This document shows positions 26,933-36,877 of a stretch of 64,000 nucleotides of DNA, one piece after another. The translations under genes were made by a program, and so were the position numbers. The notes under the pieces are model-generated. The model was not told where the DNA came from and searched no databases. It worked only from the letters and a program-made list of their open reading frames with translations. The first letter of the stretch is position 1, and each line of letters begins with the position of its first letter. This DNA comes from Flavicella sediminum (GTDB lineage Bacteria; Bacteroidota; Bacteroidia; Flavobacteriales; Flavobacteriaceae). The stretch covers positions 837,546 to 901,545 of the forward strand of contig NZ_VDET01000002.1 of NCBI RefSeq assembly GCF_006381105.1, given 5' to 3'.

Positions 26933-29272
26933 CTATAATTCTATTTCTAACAACAAAACTCCATGAACATCTAGCTCAAATGACGCTCTCATGGACTGTT
27001 TTGTCAACATATTTGTACATTTTACACGAGCACCATTTTTCATAGAAACATTCAATTTTGCTTTGTTTTTCCCTAGATTAATAATTGTCATTATATACCC
27101 TCCTTTACTATTTGGAACAACTCTCCAATTACAAGCTTTATTTTTTAGACCATTAGACTCTGACAAAACAACTTCTGGTAATTTTGTTTCAATTAAAGTT
27201 AAAGACAACTGTTTTAAATCTTGAAAACTAGACGTGTTTAACATGTGTAAATTTCCTTTATTACTTTTTAGGATTTTAGTACGTTTTTGCCCATATTCAT
27301 TCATTGAAAGACTAGCTTTATTATCAACGACAACTGTTCCTCCGTTATTCAAATAATTTTGCAATGTTTCAAATTCTGCATCGGTCACATATTCTGTTTT
27401 GTAAACAAGAACAACATCCCAATTTCTAGAATCTTGTTTTTTAATAATTTTTTCAGTAGCATATCCCACAGGAAATCCTTCAAAGAACAACGATTCATAA
27501 AGATCATACTGTTCAGTCATATGATGTTTTTTATTAATTGCCGATGTTTCAGAATGAAATAAGCGAACCGGTTTTCGCTGACGACGCAAAGCCATTATTT
27601 CTTCTGAAAAACTATTTAAATCCATCATAACCTGCGCAAGTTCATTGGCTACTTGAGGCTGCATATTTACAGAAGCTGCGAAAGATTTATCTAGTGCTAC
27701 ATCTTTTGAATAAACACTCTTTTCAAACCTAGCTTCTGGAGAACCGTCTGGATCTCTAGCCCAAAACCATGACAAACCTGCATCCATACCATGTAAAGTT
27801 GCCAACCAGAAATTATTTCTAATATATTCTGGTGAAGTATCCAATTTTCGCCATGCAACACTCGACAAGAAGTGAGTTTCTGAATTCACATGAATTTTAT
27901 CTGGCGCTACTGATTCCATAAAATCATACGATACACAAAGCTCTTGCCAGTGATACGAGTAATACGTTTCCCAATGTTCAAATTTATCAAAACGGAGATC
28001 TCTTTCTCGTGTTTTGGCATCATCACCTATCATAGTCGTTAATTCCGTTAGTGACTCAATATCGATACCGTGTGAGCGATCATCCTCAGAAAAAAAATGT
28101 GGCTGTAATTTAATATGCGTATCACCTCTTGAATTCGTTTTATGCAATTCTGTTTGTAAAAAAGCAAACCACTCAACGGCTCTATCCATATTAAATCGAT
28201 CCCAATCGTACCTAAATGGTGTTCCTTTTGTTTCTTTTTTTAACGGAAAAACAAAGGTTATATCGTTAAAAGATTTAAAATTTGTAGTCCAATTTATATT
28301 AAGGTCAGTAATCTTATTTTTATATTTTTCACTTAACCAATTGTTAAACTTAGCTAAAGTATATGATGAAAGCTCATTCATTTCTCCTCGCTTAAATGCC
28401 CAATTTCCTTGCTCAGAAAACCAATGAGGTTCATTGGCTAATATATAGCCCATTTGTACTGCTTTTTTTCCTTTTGTAATTTCTCCTGCTTTCTGTAATA
28501 TATCACTCCAAACTTCTCTTATTAAGGGATTATCAATATCATAACCAATAAAAGTACATTTACCTTTGGTAACCTCTGGATCTTGTTTTTCAATCCATTT
28601 TGGAATGCCTGTACTCCAAAGCAAGGCATAACCTACTTTTGTATCAGGATGATTGGTGATTTTATTCAATATCTTCTGAACAAATGTGCGATCTTCATTT
28701 AACAATTTAGGCGTAAGACCACTTATATGATCAATATTCCCTAAGTGATCATTGTATATACCGGAATCTGAAGTGGGGTTTCCCATAGATTTTGAAAAAT
28801 AATCATATAGAAAAACAGGTTTTCCGTTGCTTGTAAATTGGTCTTTTTCAACTATTATATTTTCCCAATCTACTTTTGCTACTGGTCGTCTAATTATCGT
28901 TCCGTCCATAACCAAATTCAAATTATTGATTCCTGTATCTAAAATTTCAATTACTTTTTGCCTTTCAAAATTTGGCAGATTCTTTGCCATTTCTGCTTTA
29001 TCTCCTTTTAGGGGCTTAAATTTTTCAAATGAGTTTTGAATAAAAGTGACATTTTTTTCATCCCATTTAGCAATTTTTAAAAATTCCTTTGAAAACCATA
29101 CTATCGTTTCTTCTCGGGTTACATCAAAGCCTTTTTTTTCAGCTTTCGACATTAATTTTTCTAACTGAGTAATTTTTTTCTTGGCTGTTTTGCTTAATTC
29201 TTGTGCATTGACAGAAACATTTTGAATTAGTAGTATGAATACTAGTAATACTATATTCTTGTATTTTTTCAT
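26933..29272 (-). CDS. clan GH-A glycoside hydrolase (GH42/GH50/GH167-like)
   Basis: Start chosen at the ATG at 29270-29272, seven codons inside the longest frame, because MKKYKNIVLLVFILLIQ is then an immediate signal peptide. About 779 residues. A helical N-terminal part (~25-125) precedes a TIM barrel with acid/base Glu in LANEPHW (~Glu281) and probable nucleophile Glu in VNSETHF (~Glu465). A beta-galactosidase-type trimerisation/Rossmann-like domain (VVLVYKTEYVTDAEFETLQNYLNNGGTVVVD) and a small C-terminal beta domain follow. The layout fits GH42/GH50/GH167-type enzymes, which include beta-galactosidases and agar- or carrageenan-oligosaccharide-acting members. Exact family unassigned. Standalone transcript likely: 142-bp gap before it and a terminator after it. 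Confidence 0.7.
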   Translation of the reverse strand: MKKYKNIVLLVFILLIQNVSVNAQELSKTAKKKITQLEKLMSKAEKKGFDVTREETIVWFSKEFLKIAKWDEKNVTFIQNSFEKFKPLKGDKAEMAKNLPNFERQKVIEILDTGINNLNLVMDGTIIRRPVAKVDWENIIVEKDQFTSNGKPVFLYDYFSKSMGNPTSDSGIYNDHLGNIDHISGLTPKLLNEDRTFVQKILNKITNHPDTKVGYALLWSTGIPKWIEKQDPEVTKGKCTFIGYDIDNPLIREVWSDILQKAGEITKGKKAVQMGYILANEPHWFSEQGNWAFKRGEMNELSSYTLAKFNNWLSEKYKNKITDLNINWTTNFKSFNDITFVFPLKKETKGTPFRYDWDRFNMDRAVEWFAFLQTELHKTNSRGDTHIKLQPHFFSEDDRSHGIDIESLTELTTMIGDDAKTRERDLRFDKFEHWETYYSYHWQELCVSYDFMESVAPDKIHVNSETHFLSSVAWRKLDTSPEYIRNNFWLATLHGMDAGLSWFWARDPDGSPEARFEKSVYSKDVALDKSFAASVNMQPQVANELAQVMMDLNSFSEEIMALRRQRKPVRLFHSETSAINKKHHMTEQYDLYESLFFEGFPVGYATEKIIKKQDSRNWDVVLVYKTEYVTDAEFETLQNYLNNGGTVVVDNKASLSMNEYGQKRTKILKSNKGNLHMLNTSSFQDLKQLSLTLIETKLPEVVLSESNGLKNKACNWRVVPNSKGGYIMTIINLGKNKAKLNVSMKNGARVKCTNMLTKQSMRASFELDVHGVLLLEIEL

Positions 29273-29414
29273 TTTAAAATATGTTTTAGGCAAAGTAAAG
29301 CAACTTTATTTCCCAATCTGTATGTCTACATATGTACAAAGTCTTTCAGCGTAAGAAAATTAATCAAAAAAAGACTCGCGTTTCTAGGCTAAAGTTTAGA
29401 AAAAAAAGAAACAA

Positions 29415-30761
29415 TTAATTGCAATTTTCTATTATTTCAGAATCATCTACCACTTCAAAACCATCCTGAAAACCAATTGCATTTACATCTTCTCGAATTA
29501 AATTTACCGGAAAGTTTGAGGTATCTATTACTCCTGCAATTGATGGCCCCCAAAAACTTTTCGCATCTTCTTCCAAAGTATTTATCGGTGTTGTTTCTAC
29601 CAAGTCTCTTAGGTTGCAAGGCATGTATTTATAGTGTTTCGATTTTAATTGCGCTTTATTTTGACCATAAGTTGCCTTTATATTTAGCAAAGTCACCTCT
29701 TCGTAATCTCCACTAGTCAAACCAATATCTTGATCGTATTTTTTTGCTACATATCCTCCACCAATTCTAATTCCAAATCCACAAGAAACTGAAGTTATTC
29801 CGTTTGCATAAACTTTTCCATTATGCATGGCATGAGGAGAAATCATAAGCGCTGCATTTCCGTTCGTACACGAAATATTTTCAGCATACATATCTCGAAC
29901 ACCTCCTTTTTGTAGATTATTCATGTTTTTTTCTCCTGTTTCAAAACGCAATGTAACTCCACCTGTACCCGATAAATCTTTAAAAAATACGTTTGTTGCT
30001 GCTTGCGCCTGAATTAATCCATAGCCGTAATCGGCATTGTTTGTTGTTGCATTTTTTACCACTCCATTTCTAGGCCAATAATAGGTGCCATTATATTCAG
30101 TGATGCCGAATGCTATTGAAGAAAAATCTGTGAGCACATCATCCACAACAAAACCAGAAAGTAAAAATCCATCTACATTTTTTAGACTAAAAACCGTAAC
30201 ATTTATATTATCTACCTGCGTTAGGTCTATTTTAAATTTATTAGCGCTACTCGTAATACTCACATTCTTTACAGCTGCTGTTTCTCTACCAAAAGAAAAT
30301 AGATAATAATTTCTCTGGTCACTTCCCTTTAAAGGCGGTCTTATAACAGCATTTTCATCAATTTCAAGGTGTACATTCGACTTCATATTTATACCTGAAA
30401 AGGTATAATTTCCTTGAGGAATGGTCAATTTTCCACCTCCACTTAAAGAAATTGCATCAATGGCCGCTTGAAGATTTCCGCTATCATCTGTATCAAAAGT
30501 AAGGTCTGCATTGAAATCTGTTCTAAAATTTTTCTCATTTTGAAAACTTGTAGGTGAAGTATAAAAATCTGACTCTTTAATCTCTAAAACACTTATGACC
30601 TCTTTCTCTACCTCCTCTTTTTCTTTTGGTACTTCCGTTTCAATATCGGGCTTAGTATCATGCACATCTCCATCCTTAGTTGTAGAACATGCGCCTAAAC
30701 TCAACAGCATCAGCATCACAAAAATAATTTCAGTAAATATTCTCTTCTTAGTCTGCACCAT
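29415..30761 (-). CDS. GH82 iota-carrageenase-like parallel beta-helix lipoprotein
   Basis: A 448-residue lipoprotein (lipobox SLGAC, Cys25) with an acidic linker (residues 30-60) and a right-handed beta-helix from ~80 to the C-terminus. Three residues line up with the catalytic set I recall for Alteromonas fortis iota-carrageenase (Gln222, Glu245, His281): Gln251 in LIQAQ, Glu274 in RFETG and His310 in ISPHAM. The spacings are the same 23 and 36 residues. The recalled general base Asp247 corresponds to Gly276 here. It would be the endo-acting surface enzyme of the locus and is the best clue that the substrate is iota-type carrageenan. Lies 12 bp from the GH2 gene. If not GH82, a polysaccharide lyase-like beta-helix is the alternative. 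Confidence 0.68.
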   Translation of the reverse strand: MVQTKKRIFTEIIFVMLMLLSLGACSTTKDGDVHDTKPDIETEVPKEKEEVEKEVISVLEIKESDFYTSPTSFQNEKNFRTDFNADLTFDTDDSGNLQAAIDAISLSGGGKLTIPQGNYTFSGINMKSNVHLEIDENAVIRPPLKGSDQRNYYLFSFGRETAAVKNVSITSSANKFKIDLTQVDNINVTVFSLKNVDGFLLSGFVVDDVLTDFSSIAFGITEYNGTYYWPRNGVVKNATTNNADYGYGLIQAQAATNVFFKDLSGTGGVTLRFETGEKNMNNLQKGGVRDMYAENISCTNGNAALMISPHAMHNGKVYANGITSVSCGFGIRIGGGYVAKKYDQDIGLTSGDYEEVTLLNIKATYGQNKAQLKSKHYKYMPCNLRDLVETTPINTLEEDAKSFWGPSIAGVIDTSNFPVNLIREDVNAIGFQDGFEVVDDSEIIENCN

Positions 30762-30773
30762 GTATTTAAATTT

Positions 30774-33700
30774 TTAGTTAATCAATATTTCATCAATACA
30801 AATTCCCATAGCTTCAACGGTTTCAATTTTTACCGTATTGGCACCTCGTTCTAAGCGAATAGGAAGTTTTACTTTATTCCAAAAGTTTCCCGTATTTCGA
30901 GTATTTCTAAGGAATAATTTACCGTTTACCACCTTTCCATTTACAATCACTTTTACATAGGTTCCAGGTGCATCATTTATTTTACCACTGTATCTAATAA
31001 ACAAATCCGCTTCACCTGCACCTCCATCATTTTCTTGGTACCATTCTACAAAAGCACCCACTTCTTTATTTAATTTCACATAGCCTTTTCCTCTAACCCC
31101 ACTTGCTTTTTTTACAAAATTTCCTTTTACAATAGTCGCATCTTCCGCCTGTTCACCTGCAATAATTTGTTTTCCTGAATTTTCATTCCAAGTAAATCCT
31201 TCATTTTTAGCAAAACGCTCTTCTAAATGTAAAATGGATTTTCCGTTTAATACGACTAAAGCTTTTACTGTTGTTCCTAAAGTTACTTCAAAACTACCTG
31301 TATATACTGTTGATTTTTTTGAAGGCTTACTTCCATCAATTGTATAAAAAACTTGAACATTTGGCCTTGCTTTTGCACCTCTTAAATTCAATATTTTTGT
31401 ATCAATACTTACTTTATTTGAAGTCAATTGTTTCTTTTCTCCCAAAATACAACTAGCCAATAAATTGATAGAACCTTCAGCATCTGTTGCTTCAATATAC
31501 GCTCTTGTCAGGCCATAAAAAGCTTTTCTATGATTCGGACCAACATGTTGTTCAACATCTACGGGACTTCCATTATCTAGTGCTTTTATTTTTCCTGAAC
31601 CTATTACATGAAAATAAGTTCTGTTCTCTCCATAAGGATAAAATTCTCCTTTTTCATCGGTTGCACTAACACGAACCTGAACCAAATCATTCGCTTTTGA
31701 AGCTAATTTTTCACCATCAACTGTTAGTTTTATTTTAGAAGGAACACCTGCGGTTGCAATATTTTCTTCAGCAACTACTTTTCCATTTTTATAAGCAACT
31801 GCTTTAATTGTTCCTGGTTTCCATTTTACCATCCATTGGCATTGCATTTTTAACCATTCTTTTCCAGGCTTTTGTTTTCCTAAAGATTTCCCATCAAAAA
31901 ATAATTCCACCTCATCGGCATTGGAATACACCCAAACAGGTATTTCTGTTCCCAAAGCCACTTTCGGATGTGTCCAGTGTGGTAAAATATGTACCATCGG
32001 TTTGCTTGTCCATTGACTTTGGTACAAGTAAAACAAGTCCTTTTCAAAATTAGCCAAATCAATAGCTCCTCCCATAAAAGCTTTAAACGGCCAACCTCCA
32101 TGTACATAGCCGGCTTCTCCAATATAATCGTAACCCGTCCAACGGAATGAGCCCGCATATTGTGGAATATCTCTTAGTTGTGCAATATTTAATCGTGAGG
32201 AAACACGAACCATGGCATTGTCGTAACTAGAATTGAATATTTGTTTGTGATTGGTTCTATTTAAATCATCAATCCAATCGTGTGTAAATACTTCTTTTTC
32301 TGTTAAATCTGGTAAAGCATACGGTTTTTGCTTTTTACTTGGATAGCCATCTCTAAACCAAGTTTTTGTTCTGTAAAAACCTCTTACTTGCCAAGTATGT
32401 GTATTTTCTGTTCCTATAAATACTTTTCCTTCTTGCTCTTCTTCAATATGATCAAAATAGCCCTTTTTCTCACTATGACCATTTACCCCCAATACATCCA
32501 TATATTCTGAACCAGAATGCCCAGAAGTTACCGGACGCGTAGGATCTAATAAATGCGATGTTTTTACCAATTCCGCACCAATTTCTCCTTTGGTTTCATT
32601 TCCTAAACTGTAAATAATTATAGAAGGATGATTTCTATCTCTCTTGATCCAATCTGTTAAATCTTTTTTCCACCATTCCTTAAAAAAACGAGCGCCATAA
32701 TCTTCTGGAGCTTTTTCCATCCATCCGTCAAATATTTCATCCATCACCAACATTCCTAATTCATCACAAATGTCATAAAAAATTGGTGTTTGCGGATTGT
32801 GAGACGTTCGGATTGCATTGACACCCATATCTTTTAATTGCTGTACTCTAAATCTGATAATCTTGTCTGGAACTGCAGCTCCCAAAGCTCCTGCATCTTG
32901 ATGATTACAGACGCCTTGTAGTTTTACATTTTTTCCATTGATCCAAATTCCAGATTCTGGAACCCACTTGACATCTCGTACTCCGAATTTGGTTTTGACC
33001 ACATCCTGAATTTTTCCTTTGACTTCCAATTGAGAAACCAAAGTATATAGGTAAGGACTTTCAACCGACCATAAATTTGCAGCGTTTATACCTAACTTAT
33101 TTTCAACTGTAGCCTCCGCTTCATTTCCTAATTTTACTTTGTCAGAAAGGCTAGCCACTTTATTTCCATTGGCATCAATAATGGTATGTTTTAAAGTTGT
33201 TGTTTTCTTTTTTCCTGAAGTATTTGAAAGCTCTGTCGAAATAGAAATCGTATTTCCTTCGGTTCTTACAAAAATTCCATCACGTTTTATATTGATTTTA
33301 TTTTTTACATCTATCCAAGTATGCGAATAAATACCACTTCCAGTATACCACCTTGCTGCGGGTTGTTTGTCATTGTCAACACGAACGGCAAAAGTTATGC
33401 TTTCAGAAGCGTCTACAATTTCACTTATATCATAGGCAAAGGAAATCCAACCATAGGGTCTGTTTCCTAATTTCTGCCCATTGGCCCAAACCGTACTGTT
33501 CATAAAAACACCTTCAAAAGCTATTTCTACTTGTTTATTTTTCCATTCAGCAGGAACGCTTATTGTTTTACGATACCAACCAAACCCTGCTGGTAAATAG
33601 CCCGCTTTATCCCCCATCGGATTGCTTTCATCATAGGCACCTTCAATACTCCAATCGTGCGGTAGGTTTAATGATTTCCATGCAGCATCTTGAAAACTCA

Positions 33701-33815
33701 CTTGTTCCGCACCAGAAATATCTTGTTGGATAAATTTCCAACTCTCATCAAAATTGATGTGCTGTGCAAAGGTTGAAAAAGAAAAAAGGAAGAGTACTAG
33801 TTTAATATTTGTCAT
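30774..33815 (-). CDS. GH2 beta-galactosidase with C-terminal chitobiase-like and CBM35-like domains
   Basis: A 1013-residue exported enzyme (signal MTNIKLVLFLFSFSTFAQ). N-terminal GH2 jelly roll (LPHDWSIEG, GFGWYRKT, FMNSTVWANGQ), immunoglobulin-like domain, and TIM barrel with acid/base Glu in SLGNETKG (~405) after DRNHPSIIIY. The nucleophile is probably the Glu of IGTENTHTW (~469). Further beta domains follow, then a short chitobiase-C-like module (FYTIDGSKPSKKSTVYTG) and a carbohydrate-binding module of CBM6/35 type at the end (QAEDATI, GKGYVKLN, ICIDEILIN). It probably releases beta-galactose from desulfated oligosaccharides. Co-transcribed with the sulfatase upstream (15 bp) and the GH82-like gene downstream (12 bp). 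Confidence 0.9.
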   Translation of the reverse strand: MTNIKLVLFLFSFSTFAQHINFDESWKFIQQDISGAEQVSFQDAAWKSLNLPHDWSIEGAYDESNPMGDKAGYLPAGFGWYRKTISVPAEWKNKQVEIAFEGVFMNSTVWANGQKLGNRPYGWISFAYDISEIVDASESITFAVRVDNDKQPAARWYTGSGIYSHTWIDVKNKINIKRDGIFVRTEGNTISISTELSNTSGKKKTTTLKHTIIDANGNKVASLSDKVKLGNEAEATVENKLGINAANLWSVESPYLYTLVSQLEVKGKIQDVVKTKFGVRDVKWVPESGIWINGKNVKLQGVCNHQDAGALGAAVPDKIIRFRVQQLKDMGVNAIRTSHNPQTPIFYDICDELGMLVMDEIFDGWMEKAPEDYGARFFKEWWKKDLTDWIKRDRNHPSIIIYSLGNETKGEIGAELVKTSHLLDPTRPVTSGHSGSEYMDVLGVNGHSEKKGYFDHIEEEQEGKVFIGTENTHTWQVRGFYRTKTWFRDGYPSKKQKPYALPDLTEKEVFTHDWIDDLNRTNHKQIFNSSYDNAMVRVSSRLNIAQLRDIPQYAGSFRWTGYDYIGEAGYVHGGWPFKAFMGGAIDLANFEKDLFYLYQSQWTSKPMVHILPHWTHPKVALGTEIPVWVYSNADEVELFFDGKSLGKQKPGKEWLKMQCQWMVKWKPGTIKAVAYKNGKVVAEENIATAGVPSKIKLTVDGEKLASKANDLVQVRVSATDEKGEFYPYGENRTYFHVIGSGKIKALDNGSPVDVEQHVGPNHRKAFYGLTRAYIEATDAEGSINLLASCILGEKKQLTSNKVSIDTKILNLRGAKARPNVQVFYTIDGSKPSKKSTVYTGSFEVTLGTTVKALVVLNGKSILHLEERFAKNEGFTWNENSGKQIIAGEQAEDATIVKGNFVKKASGVRGKGYVKLNKEVGAFVEWYQENDGGAGEADLFIRYSGKINDAPGTYVKVIVNGKVVNGKLFLRNTRNTGNFWNKVKLPIRLERGANTVKIETVEAMGICIDEILIN

Positions 33816-33830
33816 CTTGTCTATTGTTAT

Positions 33831-35288
33831 TTAATGTACTTTGTTTTTATTTTTCCCTGCTTTAAAAGGAAATAATTTAGAGTCTCTATGAGCGTCTTTC
33901 ATCAACTGCTTAATTTTTTCAACAATTTCTGGATGAGCTGCTGCAATATTCGTAGACTCTGTTTCATCCAGCTCTAAATTATACAGTTCTACTTCAGAAT
34001 TGTTCGTTGCATTGTACAAAACACCTTTCCATTTCCCCATTCTTACTGCCTTACGTCCGCCTTTTATACTGTATTCCCAATACAAATAGTCGTGTGTTTT
34101 TTGATTTTTCTCATTTAACAAAGAAGGTAAAAAAGAAAGTCCGTCACTTTGCGCAGGAGTATCTACTCCAATAATTTCAGCCAAAGTTGGCATGACATCC
34201 CAAAAGGCAGAAACATGCTTATTGACACTTCCTTCCTTAATTTTTCCTGGCCATTTTACAATAAAAGGTGCTCTAATTCCACCTTCATATAAATCTCTTT
34301 TGATGCCTTTAAAACCAGCTGCACTGTTAAAATATTCTGGATTTGCCCCTCCTGCATTGTGCGGTCCGTTATCACTTGTAAACATTATAATCGTATTGTC
34401 TGCAATGCCTAACTCTTCAACTTTCGCTATAATTTGCCCTACATAAATATCCATCCTATCTACCATAGAAGCAAAGGCTGCATAAGGAGTTGCTTGTGTA
34501 CAGTACTTGTTTCTTATAATATCAGGTCCATAATCTGAAGCATAAGGATTTGTAAAGGGAACCTCATCAAATTTCCCTATATACTTTTGCAATAAAGAAT
34601 CTTTGGGTGATATTAATTCAGCATGCGGCAAAACGATGGGTACATAAGCAAAAAATGGCTTGTCTTTATTATCTTCAATAAAGGCAAGTGTTGCTTCGTG
34701 TATTTTATCTGGTGCATATGTAACTGTATTTGTCCAGTCATTTCCTTCTAAAACTACCTTTTCATGATTGCTCCAAATATAATCTGGATAGTACCTATGC
34801 GCTCTACGTTGACAATTGTACCCATAAAAAGTATCAAAACCTTGATTTAAAGCATCGCCTTCAGACCCTACATATCCTAAGCCCCATTTACCAAATGCTC
34901 CGGTTGTATAGCCTTCTTTTTTCAACATTTCAGCAATTGTAAATGAACTAGCTGGCATTGGTGTTTGTCCGTCTTGACCTTTCAATTCTTTGTTTCCTCT
35001 AATTGAGGTGTGACCGGTATGTTGCCCTGTCATTAAAGTAGATCTTGAGGGAGCACAAACTGCTGCTCCACTATAATGTTGTGTAAACTTCATTCCCTGT
35101 GCAGCCATTGCATCAATATTTGGTGTTTGGAATTTCTTTTGTCCGTAAGTACTTAAATCTCCAATCCCTAAATCATCTGCCAAAATATAAATGATATTCG
35201 GTTTTGATGGTTTTTTCTTTTTTTGACTACTTCCAACACATGAACATAAAGTCAGTACTAGTAATCCTATAAATTTAAAATGAGACAT
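33831..35288 (-). CDS. S1 family arylsulfatase-like sulfatase, lipoprotein
   Basis: A 485-residue sulfatase. The signal sequence ends in a lipobox-like LCSC (Cys17) followed by a lysine-rich linker. Catalytic motif C78-APSR with TLMTGQHTGHTSIRGN after it; metal sites ILADDLGIGD and FTSDNGPH. Closely similar in these segments to the sulfatase at 6102-7496, so the two are paralogues. The C-terminus is rich in Lys (FKAGKNKNK). It opens the block sulfatase - GH2 - GH82-like (spacings 15 and 12 bp) after a 155-bp gap that should carry a promoter. Confidence 0.88.
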   Translation of the reverse strand: MSHFKFIGLLVLTLCSCVGSSQKKKKPSKPNIIYILADDLGIGDLSTYGQKKFQTPNIDAMAAQGMKFTQHYSGAAVCAPSRSTLMTGQHTGHTSIRGNKELKGQDGQTPMPASSFTIAEMLKKEGYTTGAFGKWGLGYVGSEGDALNQGFDTFYGYNCQRRAHRYYPDYIWSNHEKVVLEGNDWTNTVTYAPDKIHEATLAFIEDNKDKPFFAYVPIVLPHAELISPKDSLLQKYIGKFDEVPFTNPYASDYGPDIIRNKYCTQATPYAAFASMVDRMDIYVGQIIAKVEELGIADNTIIMFTSDNGPHNAGGANPEYFNSAAGFKGIKRDLYEGGIRAPFIVKWPGKIKEGSVNKHVSAFWDVMPTLAEIIGVDTPAQSDGLSFLPSLLNEKNQKTHDYLYWEYSIKGGRKAVRMGKWKGVLYNATNNSEVELYNLELDETESTNIAAAHPEIVEKIKQLMKDAHRDSKLFPFKAGKNKNKVH

Positions 35289-35443
35289 TGTCTTTTATTT
35301 GAGTTATAAATTGAAATTTGAAGAACCTTAATTTTTATTCTTTGTAATTCCTTATTTGTGAATTTATCAACTAACGATATTGTCTAAGCAAAAAATAAAT
35401 TCTCCCTTTTGGTTCCATATGCGCTTCATCAATTGAATCCTTT

Positions 35444-36865
35444 TTATTTTTTCACCAAGCTTTTTAATTCTTTTCTAAACCTTTCCAATATGGACTTGTT
35501 CTTTGAATTTGACGCAATATTCTTCCATTCCATTGGATCTACTTTATGATCGTACAATTCTTCAAAACCATCAGCATATAGGATATATCTATAATTTTCA
35601 TCTCGTAGGGTATAGTTACCTTCCCCTTTGGTTGTTAATGCAGAATGTGACCATTTTCCTTTTGGATTAGCTATTAAGTTTTCAAAACTATTTCCATCCA
35701 AATCATTTTTCTTAGGCAAACCACATAAATCAATTAATGTTGGATAAATATCAATTAAAGAAACTGTTCTTAAACTCACTCCTTTTTCTCCTTTACTTGG
35801 GTCAAATATGATTAATGGTGTCTTTGCCGATTCTTCCCATAGCGTTTGTTTTGACCAATGTTCTTTTTCACCCAAATGCCAACCATGATCGCCCATTAAA
35901 ACGATAATCGTATTTTCTTTGTACTTACTTTTTTCTAAATTATCTAAAAGATGTCCCACACAAGCATCTGCAAATGCCAAACTAGCCAAATAACCTCTAA
36001 CTGCAGATTTCCATTTGTTATTTCTTAAAATTTCAGCATGCAATCCTTTGCCTGTCCATTTGGCACCAATTTTACCTACATCTTGCAAATCATTTTTTAA
36101 CACCGTAGGCAACTCTATATTTTCTTCATCAAATAAGTCGAAATATTTTTTTGGAGCATATAAGGGCAAATGCGGTCTGAAAATACCACAGGCTAAAAAG
36201 AAAGGTTTCTCGTGTTTTTCTTGTAAAAATTTTGCGGCATAGTCGGCCGATTTCCAATCATTCGTTTCTTCATCCGTTGTTTCTACCGGTCCCCAATCAA
36301 AAGATCTGGTTTTACTTCCTTTTACACCTGCACGTTTAAAGTTTAGACCATGAACAAATCTTTCCTTTGGGTAAGGAACGCCCAACCCCACTTTGTTTTC
36401 TTGTTGAAAAGAGCCTGGATCACTTCCTTCTTTAGGTTCTTTTGCCGTACCTCTCGGATTATGAAATATTTTTCCACTAGCAGCAGTTTTATAGCCATTT
36501 TTCGCAAAATATTGTGGTAAGGTGATGGTATTTTCAAAACCTTTCATTTTTCTAAAAACCTCTATATTTCCATACACCCCAGTTGTAAAGGGCTGGTACC
36601 CCGTTAGCATACTTGTACGTGAAGGATTGCACAAAGCCGCTGAACAAGAAGCGTTTTTAAAAACAATACTTCTCGCCGCAAGTTGATCCATATTCGGTGT
36701 AATTGCCTGTGGATGTCCACCAAATGCACCAACCCAGTCGTTCATATCATCAACCATGATCAACAATACATTTGGCTTTGACGTTGAATTTTGACTATGC
36801 ACTACAGACGACAAAAAACCCAATGCAATTGAGAAAATTAGTCTTACTGTTATTTTTGTATTCAT
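35444..36865 (-). CDS. S1 family sulfatase, iduronate-2-sulfatase-like (S1_7 type)
   Basis: A 473-residue exported sulfatase (signal FSIALGFLSSVVHSQ). Catalytic motif C79-NPSR followed by TSMLTGYQPFTTGVYG; metal ligands in IMVDDMNDW and second site MGDHGWHLGEKEHWSK. This WHLGEK pattern and the FRPHLPLYAPKKY segment are characteristic of the iduronate-2-sulfatase-like S1_7 group. That group also includes carrageenan- and ulvan-acting members as far as I recall. It lies 12 bp after the GH27 gene, suggesting desulfation coupled to alpha-galactosidase action. Confidence 0.88.
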   Translation of the reverse strand: MNTKITVRLIFSIALGFLSSVVHSQNSTSKPNVLLIMVDDMNDWVGAFGGHPQAITPNMDQLAARSIVFKNASCSAALCNPSRTSMLTGYQPFTTGVYGNIEVFRKMKGFENTITLPQYFAKNGYKTAASGKIFHNPRGTAKEPKEGSDPGSFQQENKVGLGVPYPKERFVHGLNFKRAGVKGSKTRSFDWGPVETTDEETNDWKSADYAAKFLQEKHEKPFFLACGIFRPHLPLYAPKKYFDLFDEENIELPTVLKNDLQDVGKIGAKWTGKGLHAEILRNNKWKSAVRGYLASLAFADACVGHLLDNLEKSKYKENTIIVLMGDHGWHLGEKEHWSKQTLWEESAKTPLIIFDPSKGEKGVSLRTVSLIDIYPTLIDLCGLPKKNDLDGNSFENLIANPKGKWSHSALTTKGEGNYTLRDENYRYILYADGFEELYDHKVDPMEWKNIASNSKNKSILERFRKELKSLVKK

Positions 36866-36877
36866 ATGTTTCTTTAT

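Noticed and set aside
26787-29349. Shared 9-mer GTCTTTCAG upstream of the sulfatase at 26739 and of the GH-A gene at 29272
   Set aside because: Only 9 bases, at different distances (48 and 69 bp) from the starts; not significant over 64 kb.
31880-32158. 92-codon frame inside the GH2 gene on the same strand
   Set aside because: Shadow frame within a clearly coding GH2 enzyme.
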